A stretch of 64,000 nucleotides of DNA from Nitrobacteraceae bacterium AZCC 1564 (GTDB taxonomy: Bacteria > Pseudomonadota > Alphaproteobacteria > Rhizobiales > Xanthobacteraceae): contig JBAGRR010000001.1 in NCBI GenBank assembly GCA_036924835.1, positions 1,364,001-1,428,000 of the forward strand, written 5' to 3'. Shown piece by piece: positions 38,863-48,186 of the stretch (the stretch's first letter is position 1; each line of letters begins with the position of its first letter). The position numbers and the translations under genes were made by a program. The notes under the pieces are model-generated. The model saw nothing but the letters and a program-made list of their open reading frames with translations, had not been told where the DNA came from and did no database searches.

Positions 38863-39633
38863 CTACGCAACTACGGCCCGGGCGCGCTTGCCATGAAAAT
38901 AGGCCCGCAGCCAAGGGTGCTGCGAGGCCAGCATATCGTCCATCGTGCCGACTAAAAGAACCTTGCGATCGCCCAACACTGCGATGCGATTGCAGGCTGT
39001 TTTAAGGCTGTCGAGGTCATGCGTTACCATAAAAACGGTCAGCCCTAAAGTGCGCTGCAGGGTCATCACGAGTTGGTCGAAATCCCCGGCGCTGATCGGA
39101 TCAAGGCCTGAGGTCGGCTCGTCCAGAAACACGATCTCGGGATCCAAAGCGAGCGCGCGCGCCAGCGCCACGCGCTTGATCATGCCTCCCGACAATTCCG
39201 ACGGATACCGCTCGGCCACCTCGGGCTTGAGGCCCACCATCGCGAGCTTGGCGATGGCAATCTCGTCCAGCAGCCGTTCCGAAACCTTCATGAACTCGCG
39301 GACCGGAAACTGAATATTCTGTCGCACGTTCAGCGATGAGAACAGCGCGCCATGCTGAAACAGCACACCCCACCGCCGCTCGACCGCGCGACGCTGGTCT
39401 TCGTTGGCCGCATCCATATCGACACCGAACACCTCGACACGTCCGCTGACTTTCGGGATCAGACCAATGATGGTGCGCGTCAGCACCGATTTGCCCGCGC
39501 CCGATGCACCGACAAAGCCGAGGATTTCGCCGCGACGGACATCGAGATCGAGATGGTCGAGGATCAGATTGTTGTTCAGCCTGACGGTGAGATCCCTCAC
39601 CCGGATGATCGCATCGTCCGAATATGCAGCCAT
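38863..39633 (-). CDS. mlaF: MlaF-type ABC transporter ATPase
   Basis: ATPase of the lipid-transport MCE complex. Walker A GASGAGKSVLTRTIIG, signature LSGGMIKRVALARALA, Walker B EIVFLDEPTSGLDP, H-loop MVTHDLDS. Start at 39633 (MAAYSDDAIIRVRDL); the longer open frame upstream overlaps mlaE in another frame and is spurious. It lies 8 bp after the mlaE stop and 17 bp before mlaD, so one operon. 256 residues, typical. Confidence 0.93.
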   Translation of the reverse strand: MAAYSDDAIIRVRDLTVRLNNNLILDHLDLDVRRGEILGFVGASGAGKSVLTRTIIGLIPKVSGRVEVFGVDMDAANEDQRRAVERRWGVLFQHGALFSSLNVRQNIQFPVREFMKVSERLLDEIAIAKLAMVGLKPEVAERYPSELSGGMIKRVALARALALDPEIVFLDEPTSGLDPISAGDFDQLVMTLQRTLGLTVFMVTHDLDSLKTACNRIAVLGDRKVLLVGTMDDMLASQHPWLRAYFHGKRARAVVA

Positions 39634-39641
39634 CGCCTGTC

Positions 39642-40775
39642 CTAAATATTGATCGCCGCGAAGAAGATCGCGAACACACCGTCCATGACGATGACGAAGA
39701 AGATCGATTTCACCACCGACGCCGTGGTGTGCTGGCCGAGCGACTCTGCGCTGCCCTTCACCGCTGCGCCTTCGACGCAGGCGACGATGCCGATCACCAG
39801 CGCCATGAACGGCGCCTTGATCATGCCGACGGCAAAGTGACTGATGGAAATCGCTTCCTTGAGGCGGGCGAGGAACGATTCCGGCTGCACGCCACCATAA
39901 CCCCACGCCACCAGACCGCCGCCGTAAAGCGCCGCCATGCCCCCGAGGAAGGCTAGGATCGGCATGGAGATGACGAGCGCAATGATGCGCGGCAGGATCA
40001 ATACCTCGGTTGGATCGAAGCCCATGGTGCGCAGCGCATCCACTTCCTCGCGCATCCGCATCGAGCCGAGTTCAGCGGTGTAAGCACTACCCGAACGGCC
40101 TGCGACCATGATGGCCACCAGCAGCACGCCAATCTCACGCAGCACCAGCACGCCGAGCATGTCGACCACGAACACGTCGGCGCCGAACCTGCGGAAATGG
40201 AAGATGCCCTGCTGGGCGATGATGCAGCCAATCAGGAAGGTGATCAGCACCACGATCGGCACCGCCCGCCAGCACACCTGCTCGATGTGATGGATCAGGG
40301 AGGTGAAACGAAAGCTCGTCGGATGCAGAAGAACACGAAAGCTGGCGTTGAGGATCGCACCCAGCATGCTGAGCAGTGCGACCAGCGTGCCTCCTAGTTC
40401 GGCGACGCTGCGGCCGATGGCGTCCAACATGGCGAGGGGGCCACGCCGTTCGCGCCGCCGGGTGACACCCGGTTTCACCTGGCGCACCTCGTCCACGAGG
40501 CTTGCGTAGTTCTCGGAGAGCCCCGCGATCTGCGGCTCGACGCCGCCCTGCGTGAGGCTGCGTCGCAGGCGTTCGATCAGCCAGGCACCGAACGTATCAA
40601 GCCGCGACACCTGCGAGACATCGATGACCACTCCGGGTGGACGGCCTTTGAGCTTCTCGGTGCGCTCGACGATCTTCTCCAGGGCCGGTGCATGATGGAC
40701 GGTCCACTGGCCGGCCGCACGCAGCGCCAGGTTCGCCCCAACGGTCGCCTGTTCCAATGTGGGATTGCCGTTCAA
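39642..40775 (-). CDS. mlaE: MlaE-type ABC permease with N-terminal STAS domain
   Basis: The first 125 residues form a STAS-like domain (VVIDVSQVSRLDTFGAWLIE; EPQIAGLSENYASLVDEV), fused to the MlaE permease domain with FRFTSLIHHIEQVCWRAVPI, the EIGVLLVAIMVAGRSGSAYT loop and PTEVLILPRIIALVISMPIL. Start: a TTG at 40775 is preferred because AGGAG lies 7 bp upstream and the family begins near LNGNPTLEQ. The in-frame ATGs at 40883 and 40868 would add more than 30 residues without similarity. In E. coli the STAS part is a separate protein (MlaB); here both are one chain. First gene of the operon. Confidence 0.88.
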   Translation of the reverse strand: MNGNPTLEQATVGANLALRAAGQWTVHHAPALEKIVERTEKLKGRPPGVVIDVSQVSRLDTFGAWLIERLRRSLTQGGVEPQIAGLSENYASLVDEVRQVKPGVTRRRERRGPLAMLDAIGRSVAELGGTLVALLSMLGAILNASFRVLLHPTSFRFTSLIHHIEQVCWRAVPIVVLITFLIGCIIAQQGIFHFRRFGADVFVVDMLGVLVLREIGVLLVAIMVAGRSGSAYTAELGSMRMREEVDALRTMGFDPTEVLILPRIIALVISMPILAFLGGMAALYGGGLVAWGYGGVQPESFLARLKEAISISHFAVGMIKAPFMALVIGIVACVEGAAVKGSAESLGQHTTASVVKSIFFVIVMDGVFAIFFAAINI

Positions 40776-40916
40776 AAGCCAGCTCCTGCATCGATCCGTG
40801 TGTCCGGTCGATCCGGACAACCCATTCACGATGCCAACAATCTGTACGGGAATGCCCTTAAGAGCCATAATTGGCCCACCCAAGCAACCCGCCTGTCCCG
40901 AATCGCCTCAATTTCG

Positions 40917-41912
40917 ATGATAACTGTGCCCTTGAAGCTCCATGCCCACATCGAGCGCTGGCCTATAGCCGGCGGCTTCACCATTAGCCGGGGCGCGAAA
41001 ACAGAAGCTATCGTAATTGTGGCGGAGGTAAGTCGTGCCGGCCAAACAGGACGTGGCGAATGCGTTCCCTATGCGCGCTATGGTGAGACGCCTGAGGGAA
41101 CCCTGGCGGCGATCCAAGCCATGCAGGCGGCTATTGAGGGCGGCATGGACCGGCAGACGCTCCAGCAGCGCATGCCCGCGGGAGCGGCGCGAAACGCGCT
41201 GGACTGCGCCCTGTGGGACCTGGAGGCCAAGGCAGCCGGACAACGTATCTGGGACGTGATGATCGGACACTCCGCCCCCCGCCCCCTCACCACTGCCTAC
41301 ACCATTTCGCTGGGGACGCCGCAGACCATGGCCGAGGCGACAGCAAAGGCCGCGCACCGGCCCCTGCTCAAGATCAAGCTAGGTGGCGAGGGCGACGAGG
41401 CGCGGATCGCCGCCGTTCGGCAAGCTGCTCCCAAATCCGAGTTGATCGTGGACGCCAACGAAGCCTGGACCGATGCTGATCTCGAACGTCACCTCGCGGC
41501 CTGCGCTGAGGCCAGCGTCACCCTGATCGAGCAACCGCTACCTGCGGGGCACGATCAGGCCCTGGCGCGGATCGCAAGGCCGGTCGCCGTCTGCGCCGAT
41601 GAGAGCGTGCATGATCGCGCCTCGCTGGAAGGCCTGCGCGAACGGTACGACGCCATCAACATCAAGCTCGACAAGGCCGGCGGACTCACCGAGGCCTTGG
41701 CCATGGCCGATGCAGCCAAAGCGCTCGGCTTCGACCTGATGGTCGGGTGCATGGTGGCAACATCGCTGGCCATGGCCCCGGCGATGGTTGTCGCGCAGGA
41801 GGCGCGGGTGGTCGATCTCGACGGACCGCTGCTGCTGACCAAGGACCGCGACAACGGCCTGCGTTACGAAGGCAGCACGGTCTATCCGCCCGATGCTGCG
41901 TTGTGGGGGTAA
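40917..41912 (+). CDS. L-Ala-D/L-Glu dipeptide epimerase (enolase superfamily)
   Basis: Enolase-superfamily protein of the YcjG/YkfB type, which racemises L-Ala-D-Glu from murein tripeptide during peptidoglycan recycling. Substrate-base LLKIKLGGEG (KxK) near 150, metal ligands in LIVDANEAW, LIEQPLPAG and VCADESVHD, second base in INIKLDKAGG. Start at 40917 (MITVPLKLHAHIERW); the upstream open frame is antisense to mlaE. About 331 residues. Divergent from mlaEFD. Confidence 0.87.
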   Translation: MITVPLKLHAHIERWPIAGGFTISRGAKTEAIVIVAEVSRAGQTGRGECVPYARYGETPEGTLAAIQAMQAAIEGGMDRQTLQQRMPAGAARNALDCALWDLEAKAAGQRIWDVMIGHSAPRPLTTAYTISLGTPQTMAEATAKAAHRPLLKIKLGGEGDEARIAAVRQAAPKSELIVDANEAWTDADLERHLAACAEASVTLIEQPLPAGHDQALARIARPVAVCADESVHDRASLEGLRERYDAINIKLDKAGGLTEALAMADAAKALGFDLMVGCMVATSLAMAPAMVVAQEARVVDLDGPLLLTKDRDNGLRYEGSTVYPPDAALWG

Positions 41913-41915
41913 ACG

Positions 41916-43109
41916 CTAATGCGTAAGTGACGGCTGTGCATCAAGGCGCGTACGCACCACCGCCATAATGAGTCCGCCGGCAAGCGCCATCAGCGCCATG
42001 ACGTAATAGACGCCCTCGCCAACGCGCGCGTAGATCAAGCCGGATAACACCATCGCCAACGAATTGACCGCGCCAATGGTGGCCACGAGATAACCTTGTG
42101 CGCTCGCCAGCAGATGATGCGGTACGCTGCGAACGAGCAGCGCGACGGTGCCGACCTGAGTGATGCCGAACGTCAGTCCGTGCAGCAATTGCACTGCCGT
42201 GAGCACCTCAATGCGCGGCTCCATAGCAGTGACAACCCAACGGACGACACCACTGATCGCGCCGATGATGATGAGGATCGCAGGCGATACGGTGAAACGT
42301 GGCGAGATGGCGAAAATGACGATCTCAGCCAGCACGCCCAGAGACCAGAGCCCCGCGATGGTCAGCCCGCCGAGCCCTGCATTCTGCCAAGTGATCGAAG
42401 CAAAGATGTAATACGCCGCATGGCTCGCCTGGATCAGCGCCGACGCGCCGATAATCGACAGAAACAGCGGCTTGCGCAGCAATCCGCTGGCGCGCTGCCG
42501 CGATGCCGTTCCTTTGGTGGCCGCATCTAGCGGCATAAGGCAGAGACTGACAGTCGCACTGAGAAACGCGACCGCGACGATGGTCCAGATTAGGTTTTTC
42601 GAATCCAGGATATCGACCAGCCATCCACACGCCATTGCGCCGACGATAAACGCCGCTGATCCCCATAACCGCATCGGACCATAGTCGAGACCGTAACGGG
42701 CTACGCCCTTCAGTGCGTAACCGTCCGTCAGCGGGCCGAGCGGCGTCCATGTGCAGGCGGTCAGCGAAAATACGATCAGGATTGCAAGCGGGTGATGCAG
42801 CGTGCCGACCACGGAAAACCCGAGTGCCGTCACAAACGCCATCGTCATCATCGTCTCGCGCAAAATCTGCCGGCGCTCGGCAAAGGCGGTGACAAACGGC
42901 AGCACAGTGAAACGGGAAAACGACGGCACTGCTGTGATAATGCCGATCCATGAGGCATCGACGCCGATGGCTTTCAGCCAGACCGGAAAGAACGGCAGAT
43001 ATGTTCCAACCACGCCCAGCGTCGAGGCATAAAACAGGCTCGTTCCGATCGCGAATCGACGCGCGACGGATTGCCCGGCCGGGTGCTTTTGTGATTCGCT
43101 GGTACTCAA
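41916..43109 (-). CDS. MFS transporter, phenylpropionate/nucleoside-permease-like
   Basis: 397 residues with 12 predicted transmembrane helices. Early FYASTLGVVGTYLPFFPVWL and PFVTAFAERRQILRETMMTM regions, and YGPMRLWGSAAFIVGAMACG, match the MFS_1-like group that includes E. coli HcaT and NupG. Ends 4 bp from the convergent epimerase gene. Substrate unknown; the neighbouring epimerase suggests nothing specific. Confidence 0.82.
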   Translation of the reverse strand: MSTSESQKHPAGQSVARRFAIGTSLFYASTLGVVGTYLPFFPVWLKAIGVDASWIGIITAVPSFSRFTVLPFVTAFAERRQILRETMMTMAFVTALGFSVVGTLHHPLAILIVFSLTACTWTPLGPLTDGYALKGVARYGLDYGPMRLWGSAAFIVGAMACGWLVDILDSKNLIWTIVAVAFLSATVSLCLMPLDAATKGTASRQRASGLLRKPLFLSIIGASALIQASHAAYYIFASITWQNAGLGGLTIAGLWSLGVLAEIVIFAISPRFTVSPAILIIIGAISGVVRWVVTAMEPRIEVLTAVQLLHGLTFGITQVGTVALLVRSVPHHLLASAQGYLVATIGAVNSLAMVLSGLIYARVGEGVYYVMALMALAGGLIMAVVRTRLDAQPSLTH

Positions 43110-43215
43110 CGTGGTTGCGATTCGTTGCTGTTCGTGCTGATCGTATCTACGCGTGTCCGCGATGTATGGACACCGGTTTTGCGTACGAACGTCTCCTGCT
43201 CAATTCCGGGTTTGC

Positions 43216-45141
43216 ATGTCCAATACCGCTTTTGCCCTCTCGCCGATCTCCGCTCGCGCCACCTCTCCCACCGAGGCCGATTTCGAAGCCATTCGCGAGG
43301 CGTTCGTCGAGACCGCGCGCGGCCGCTGGTTTTTGGAGGAATACACAAAGCGCAACCGTAACGCGGATACTGCGCTGGTGCTTGATGCCGTCGCACGCAT
43401 CGAGCGGACGCTGGCAGCCCAGAAGGAATTGAAGACCGAAGAACCGCAGGCCCAGCCGGCCCCCGATCTGACCGAAACATTGGTTGCGATCAAAGCCATC
43501 ATCGCCGCCGCCCGGGACAGCGCGGAAGCCGCGCTGTCCGGTCCCCCGATGGATGAGGCACTGGCCCCGACGCGCAAGTGCGCCCGCGTGATTCGTGAAA
43601 TCGCCTGGGGCTTGCGCGAGTCTGGTGCGGACGGCCGCATCTGCACCTTGCTGGACTCCCAGGTCGATGCCATTAACGCCGCCTGCGACCATGTCCCGAC
43701 GAGCGGCTTCCGCGATCACGTCCTCGCAGCGTTCGATCGCGCGGCAGTGCAGATCGAGCAGCTCGGTACATCCGAAGAACAGGAAGCTGAGATCCGTCAA
43801 CCGGAGGCCGCTACAGTCGCTGATGAAGCGCGAAGCGCGGCGATCGAGACCATCGAAGATACGCGGAACGTTTCCAATAACGCATCGGCTCAGTTCTCGA
43901 ATGACAATATCGCGGCAGCATTCGATGCAACGGTAGAAACCTCATTGCCGGGGGACGCATCGTCATCAGATGTACCGACGGACGTGGCGGCCGATATACA
44001 CTCTTCTCCGGCGCAGGATACGGTCCCCGTCGAGACGGTGGACACGGTGACGCAGGCGCCTCCGCAGCCAGCCATAACCCTGCAGGCCGATGCACAGGAA
44101 GGTAGCACGCCTGCCGCCCAGGCGACGGAGACTGGTGACTTTGGTGCGTCGCCCCCTGCGGACTCTGAGCACATTCCGTTCGAAGCCGCTGCATCCGAAG
44201 TCATGACTTCGGAAAACCTGAATGCAAAAGATATGGCTTCAGAAGCCAGCGATGGCATCGCGCTGGATGAAAGCCTGTTCGATCTCGCCGCAGAATCGAC
44301 AGCGCACACAAGCAGCGAGATTGAAGCCGCTGTCGCGGTGCAGGACACGGCTTCGGTCGACGTGATGGAACCATCTGCCGCGGTCGAGGCGTCGTCCGAC
44401 GTAACGGTTGAAACGGCAACAGAAGAAGCGATCCAGCAAACGACGCCCGCACCAGAGCCCGAAATTGCGGCATCCGAGCTGGAGCAAAACCAGCATCAAG
44501 CCATTGCATCGGTCGCCGCCACCGACGAGATTACCGTCGTTCCACAGGTCGTGGAATCCCTGGAGGCGATGGCGGATATCACCATCGAAGAGACTGCTTC
44601 CGACGAGACTCTCGCCGATCAAAACGCAACGTCCGAGACGTTCGCCGTTGGCGCACAGGATCAACTGCCTGCAGGTGATACACCGCAAATTGCGGAGATG
44701 GCGGAGGAGCCAACTGAGCCTGCTGCGACCGTCGAAGCCGTCGTAGTACCAGCATCCGACGCAGAGGCAGGCGTCGCATCTGACGTGGTTTCCGCGACGT
44801 CTTCAGAAGACACACCAAGCATAGCGTCGGTTGAAACGTCTAGCGTGTCCGCGAAAACCCCGCTGCCGGACAACATGCTTGGCGAGGCCATCGCACAGAA
44901 TTCTTATTCCACCGCGAGCATGGACATGCCTGTCGCGGTCGAGACAGCGCCCGCCTCTATGGCAAACAACGTGATGACCCTTGCGGCAGGCCCGATGCCC
45001 GATGCGATCACGCCACCGGTCTCATTAGGGGCAAGCCTGATCGCAAGTGGCATCGTGGCAAAGCCCGAGGCGACGCGTAACGACCCACTCGCAGCCATTC
45101 GCCGCATGAGCCACGCCGAACGGATCGCGTTTTTCAGCTAG
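43216..45141 (+). CDS. acidic low-complexity protein with conserved N- and C-terminal boxes, unknown function
   Basis: 641 residues from the ATG at 43216 (MSNTAFALSPISARATSPTE). The N-terminal 190 residues are helical and conserved-looking (FVETARGRWFLEEYTKRNRN; RKCARVIREIAWGLRESGAD; LDSQVDAINAACDH). Residues about 200-600 are a Glu/Ala/Thr/Ser/Val-rich tract without aromatic core, probably disordered. The last 20 residues, DPLAAIRRMSHAERIAFFS, look like a short conserved tail motif. No signal peptide or membrane helix. The ETARGRWFLEEY box recurs in unnamed alphaproteobacterial proteins. Plus-strand gene divergent from the MFS gene. Function unknown. Confidence 0.75.
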   Translation: MSNTAFALSPISARATSPTEADFEAIREAFVETARGRWFLEEYTKRNRNADTALVLDAVARIERTLAAQKELKTEEPQAQPAPDLTETLVAIKAIIAAARDSAEAALSGPPMDEALAPTRKCARVIREIAWGLRESGADGRICTLLDSQVDAINAACDHVPTSGFRDHVLAAFDRAAVQIEQLGTSEEQEAEIRQPEAATVADEARSAAIETIEDTRNVSNNASAQFSNDNIAAAFDATVETSLPGDASSSDVPTDVAADIHSSPAQDTVPVETVDTVTQAPPQPAITLQADAQEGSTPAAQATETGDFGASPPADSEHIPFEAAASEVMTSENLNAKDMASEASDGIALDESLFDLAAESTAHTSSEIEAAVAVQDTASVDVMEPSAAVEASSDVTVETATEEAIQQTTPAPEPEIAASELEQNQHQAIASVAATDEITVVPQVVESLEAMADITIEETASDETLADQNATSETFAVGAQDQLPAGDTPQIAEMAEEPTEPAATVEAVVVPASDAEAGVASDVVSATSSEDTPSIASVETSSVSAKTPLPDNMLGEAIAQNSYSTASMDMPVAVETAPASMANNVMTLAAGPMPDAITPPVSLGASLIASGIVAKPEATRNDPLAAIRRMSHAERIAFFS

Positions 45142-45186
45142 GACTTTCAAAAAGTATTGGCTGAAAGTCCAGCCGAAAACTGGTCT

Positions 45187-46176
45187 TCAGGGATTTTCTT
45201 GGATCAGCCGCGCATACAGGTCGGCGTCGATATTGCCGCCTGAGAGCACAATAGCGACGGTCTTGCCCTTGGCATCCATGCGACCCGCAAGCAACGCTGC
45301 AAGAGCAACCGCCCCACCCGGCTCGACTACCAGCTTCAGCTCACGGAAGGCAAAGGCAATGGCCTTGCCGACTTCGTCATCTGTCGCCGTCACGCCACGC
45401 GCGCCGAGCTTGTGGTTGATCGCGAATGTCAATTCACCCGGGATCGACGCCATCAGCGCATCACAGATGGTGCGGCCTTCAGCACGATGAGGTTCGCGGT
45501 GCCCGGCGCTCAGCGAGCGCGCGTGATCGTCGAAGCCTGCCGGCTCGGATGTGATCAACTGGACATCTGTGAACTTCGCCTTGGTCGCAAGCCCAATCCC
45601 GGCCATCAATCCACCGCCCGATGCAGGGGCGGAGACAATGTCCGGTACAATACCGAGCGCGGCGAGGTCTTCGGCGATTTCGCGGCCAACCGTGCCCTGG
45701 CCTGCGATGACCCATGGATCGTCGAACGGCGGCACGAGCGTAGCTCCGCGCTTCGTTGCGATGTCGCGGGCGATCTGATCGCGATCTTCCTTGTCACGAT
45801 CATAGAGCACGACTTCCGCGCCATAGCCCTTGGTTCGTGCGATCTTGGAGACCGGCGCATCGGACGGCATGACGATCGTCGCCGGCATCTTGAGGATTTG
45901 CGCCGCCGCGGCGACGCCCTGCGCATGGTTTCCGGACGAGAAAGCGACAACGCCCGCTTTGCGAGACCCATCCGGTACTGATGCAAGCTTGTTGTAGGCG
46001 CCGCGGAATTTGAAAGATCCGGTCCGCTGCAGGACTTCCGGCTTGAGGAACACGCGCGCCCCTGTGACGGCGTCCAACGCAGGAGATGAAATCAGGTGTG
46101 TCCGCACAGCAACAGGTGCGAGAACACGAGCGGCGACATCGACATCGGAAATTGTCGGGAGAGAAGACTCGGTCAT
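45187..46176 (-). CDS. PLP-dependent threonine/serine dehydratase
   Basis: Fold-type II PLP enzyme of 329 residues: Lys in RTGSFKFRGAYNKLAS (Schiff base), SSGNHAQGVAAAAQ, the glycine loop SAPASGGGLMAGIGLATKAK, and VLSGGNIDADLYARL near the end. No C-terminal regulatory ACT domain, so it is the catabolic or racemase-like type (threonine dehydratase, serine racemase or hydroxyaspartate dehydratase); sequence alone does not separate them. Ends 45 bp from the convergent low-complexity gene. Confidence 0.88.
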   Translation of the reverse strand: MTESSLPTISDVDVAARVLAPVAVRTHLISSPALDAVTGARVFLKPEVLQRTGSFKFRGAYNKLASVPDGSRKAGVVAFSSGNHAQGVAAAAQILKMPATIVMPSDAPVSKIARTKGYGAEVVLYDRDKEDRDQIARDIATKRGATLVPPFDDPWVIAGQGTVGREIAEDLAALGIVPDIVSAPASGGGLMAGIGLATKAKFTDVQLITSEPAGFDDHARSLSAGHREPHRAEGRTICDALMASIPGELTFAINHKLGARGVTATDDEVGKAIAFAFRELKLVVEPGGAVALAALLAGRMDAKGKTVAIVLSGGNIDADLYARLIQENP

Positions 46177-46273
46177 GGGCAGGTTTTATCCCGCCCGGCG
46201 ACATGCAGGCAAGGCTCCGGCCAGATAAGATCCAGCGTCGAAGCCAAACCTCAGAATGAAACGCAAATATTCT

Positions 46274-47332
46274 TCAGGCTGCCGTACGAACCCGCGCGAG
46301 GATACCTCGACGTTTGTCGCCCTTGGCATCCGATGACCGCAATTGATTGACATTGTCGATAAAGGCCCGCGCGCAAACTTCCCAAGTCTGCTTTAGGGCG
46401 AATTCGCGGCAGTCCTCGCGCGAGAGCGTTAGTGCCTGAAGGCATGCCGCTTTTAAATCGTTACTCAGTACCCCGACCGGCGCATCACCAATCACATCGA
46501 GCGGACCCGATACGGGCAAAGCTGCTACCGGCACGCCGCTGGCCAGCGCTTCCAGTAGCACAAGGCCGAACGTATCAGTCTTGCTCGGGAACACAAATAC
46601 GTCGGCGGCGGCATAAGCGTTCGCAAGCTTTTCGCCCTGCATCGCGCCGAGAAACACCGCATCCGGAAATTTCTGCTCAAGTTCAGCACGCGCCGGGCCA
46701 TCCCCGACCACGACCTTGGTGCCGGGAAGATCGAGTTCAAGAAACGCTTCGAGATTTTTTTCGACTGCGACACGACCGACCGACAGAAACACCGGACGAG
46801 GCAGTCCAAGATCGAACGGCATCGGACGGAATTGCTTCGCATCAACGCCGCGCGGCCACAACACGACGTTGCGGAAGCCGCGACTGCGAAGCTCCTGCCC
46901 CAGCGCCGGTGTCGCCGCCATCACCGCGTGACTGGCGCCGTGGAAATACCGCAAGCCCGCCCAGACCCATGATTCCGGAATCGGAAATCGGGCCGAGACG
47001 TATTCGGGAAACCGGGTGTGAAAGCTCGTGGTGAACGGAATTTTCCATTTCAGGCAATAACGCCGCACCAGAATTCCAATCGGACCTTCGGTCGCGATGT
47101 GGATGTTATCCGGATGCGCTTCCTGGATGAGGCGGGTGATCTTGCCCGGTGATGGAATGGCAAGACGCAGATCGGGATAGCTCGGCAAAGCGACAGTACG
47201 AAACGACTGCGGCGTGAGGAAACTGATGTCCACCCCCATCGACGCTGCGGCTTCGGCCATCATGGTGAGGGTGCGCACCACGCCGTTGACCTGCGGGTGC
47301 CATGCGTCAGTTGCGACGAGGATGCGCATCAA
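46274..47332 (-). CDS. GT4-family glycosyltransferase
   Basis: 352 residues. N-terminal VNGVVRTLTMMAEAAASMG, donor-site FLSVGRVAVEKNLEAFLELD and the retaining GT-B signature DVFVFPSKTDTFGLVLLEAL with the catalytic EX7E Glu pair. In alphaproteobacteria, genes like this beside a LpxH-like phosphoesterase are associated with glycolipid synthesis (for example glycosylation of diacylglycerol or phosphatidylinositol-type lipids). It overlaps the phosphoesterase gene by 4 bp (ATGA), so they are co-translated. Confidence 0.86.
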   Translation of the reverse strand: MMRILVATDAWHPQVNGVVRTLTMMAEAAASMGVDISFLTPQSFRTVALPSYPDLRLAIPSPGKITRLIQEAHPDNIHIATEGPIGILVRRYCLKWKIPFTTSFHTRFPEYVSARFPIPESWVWAGLRYFHGASHAVMAATPALGQELRSRGFRNVVLWPRGVDAKQFRPMPFDLGLPRPVFLSVGRVAVEKNLEAFLELDLPGTKVVVGDGPARAELEQKFPDAVFLGAMQGEKLANAYAAADVFVFPSKTDTFGLVLLEALASGVPVAALPVSGPLDVIGDAPVGVLSNDLKAACLQALTLSREDCREFALKQTWEVCARAFIDNVNQLRSSDAKGDKRRGILARVRTAA

Positions 47333-48144
47333 GCGGCCTTCGCCGTCGCTACGCGCGGGACCGGTTGCGGCCGCTGCAGCGGCCCAGTCCAGGTCAGGAT
47401 TTCGAAACGGCCGTCCTCGTGTTCGACCAAGGCGGTGCAGCTTTCGACCCAGTCGCCGCAGTTCATGTAGCGGATGCCGTTTTCGTCACGGATCGTTGCG
47501 TAGTGAATGTGGCCGCAGATCACGCCATCCGCGCCGTGGCGCTTGGCTTCGCCGGCAAGAGTCTGTTCGAACGCACCGATGTAGTTCACGGCGTTCTTGA
47601 CCTTCAGCTTCGCCCACTGCGACAGCGACCAGTACGGCACGCCGAACAGCTTGCGGAACGCGTTGACAAGCCGATTCATCTGGATCGCGAAGTCGTAGGC
47701 TTTGTCGCCGAGATGCGCGAGCCAGCGCGCATTCTGCACCACGAGGTCGAAGATATCGCCGTGGATCACCAGGTAGCGCTTGCCATCGACACCTTCATGG
47801 ATCGCCTGTTCGACGACTTCGACACCGCCGAAATGCGTTCCGTAATAGGAGCGCAGAAACTCGTCGTGATTACCTGGAATGTAGAGGATGCGCGCGCCCT
47901 TGCGAACGCGGCGAAGCATCTTCTGCACGAAGTCGTTATGCGATTGCGGCCAGTGCCAATTGGACTTCAGCGCCCATCCGTCGATGATGTCGCCGACCAG
48001 ATAAATCATGTCGGCATCGTGGACACGGAGAAAATCAAGAAGACGGTCGCACTGCGAACCACGAGCTCCGAGATGAACGTCGGAGATAAACAGGGTGCGA
48101 AAGCGTCGTTCCGGACTGCTATCGCTCATCGTCTGTCTTTCCAT
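47329..48144 (-). CDS. UDP-2,3-diacylglucosamine-diphosphatase-like metallophosphoesterase
   Basis: Calcineurin-type phosphoesterase of 271 residues: metal-site motifs DVHLG, GDIIDGW, GNHDEFLR, HGDIFD and GHIHYA. Close to LpxH, but belongs to the group paired with a GT4 glycosyltransferase rather than with lipid A genes, so the substrate may be another phospholipid headgroup or UDP-lipid. Start at 48144 or, six codons later, at the ATG of MSDSSPERRF. Downstream glycosyltransferase overlaps by 4 bp; pmtA lies 42 bp upstream on the same strand, so a three-gene envelope-lipid operon is likely. Confidence 0.85.
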   Translation of the reverse strand: MERQTMSDSSPERRFRTLFISDVHLGARGSQCDRLLDFLRVHDADMIYLVGDIIDGWALKSNWHWPQSHNDFVQKMLRRVRKGARILYIPGNHDEFLRSYYGTHFGGVEVVEQAIHEGVDGKRYLVIHGDIFDLVVQNARWLAHLGDKAYDFAIQMNRLVNAFRKLFGVPYWSLSQWAKLKVKNAVNYIGAFEQTLAGEAKRHGADGVICGHIHYATIRDENGIRYMNCGDWVESCTALVEHEDGRFEILTWTGPLQRPQPVPRVATAKAA

Positions 48145-48186
48145 GCGGCGCCCCTTACCAAAGTCGTATGACAGCGTGATGAAAGA

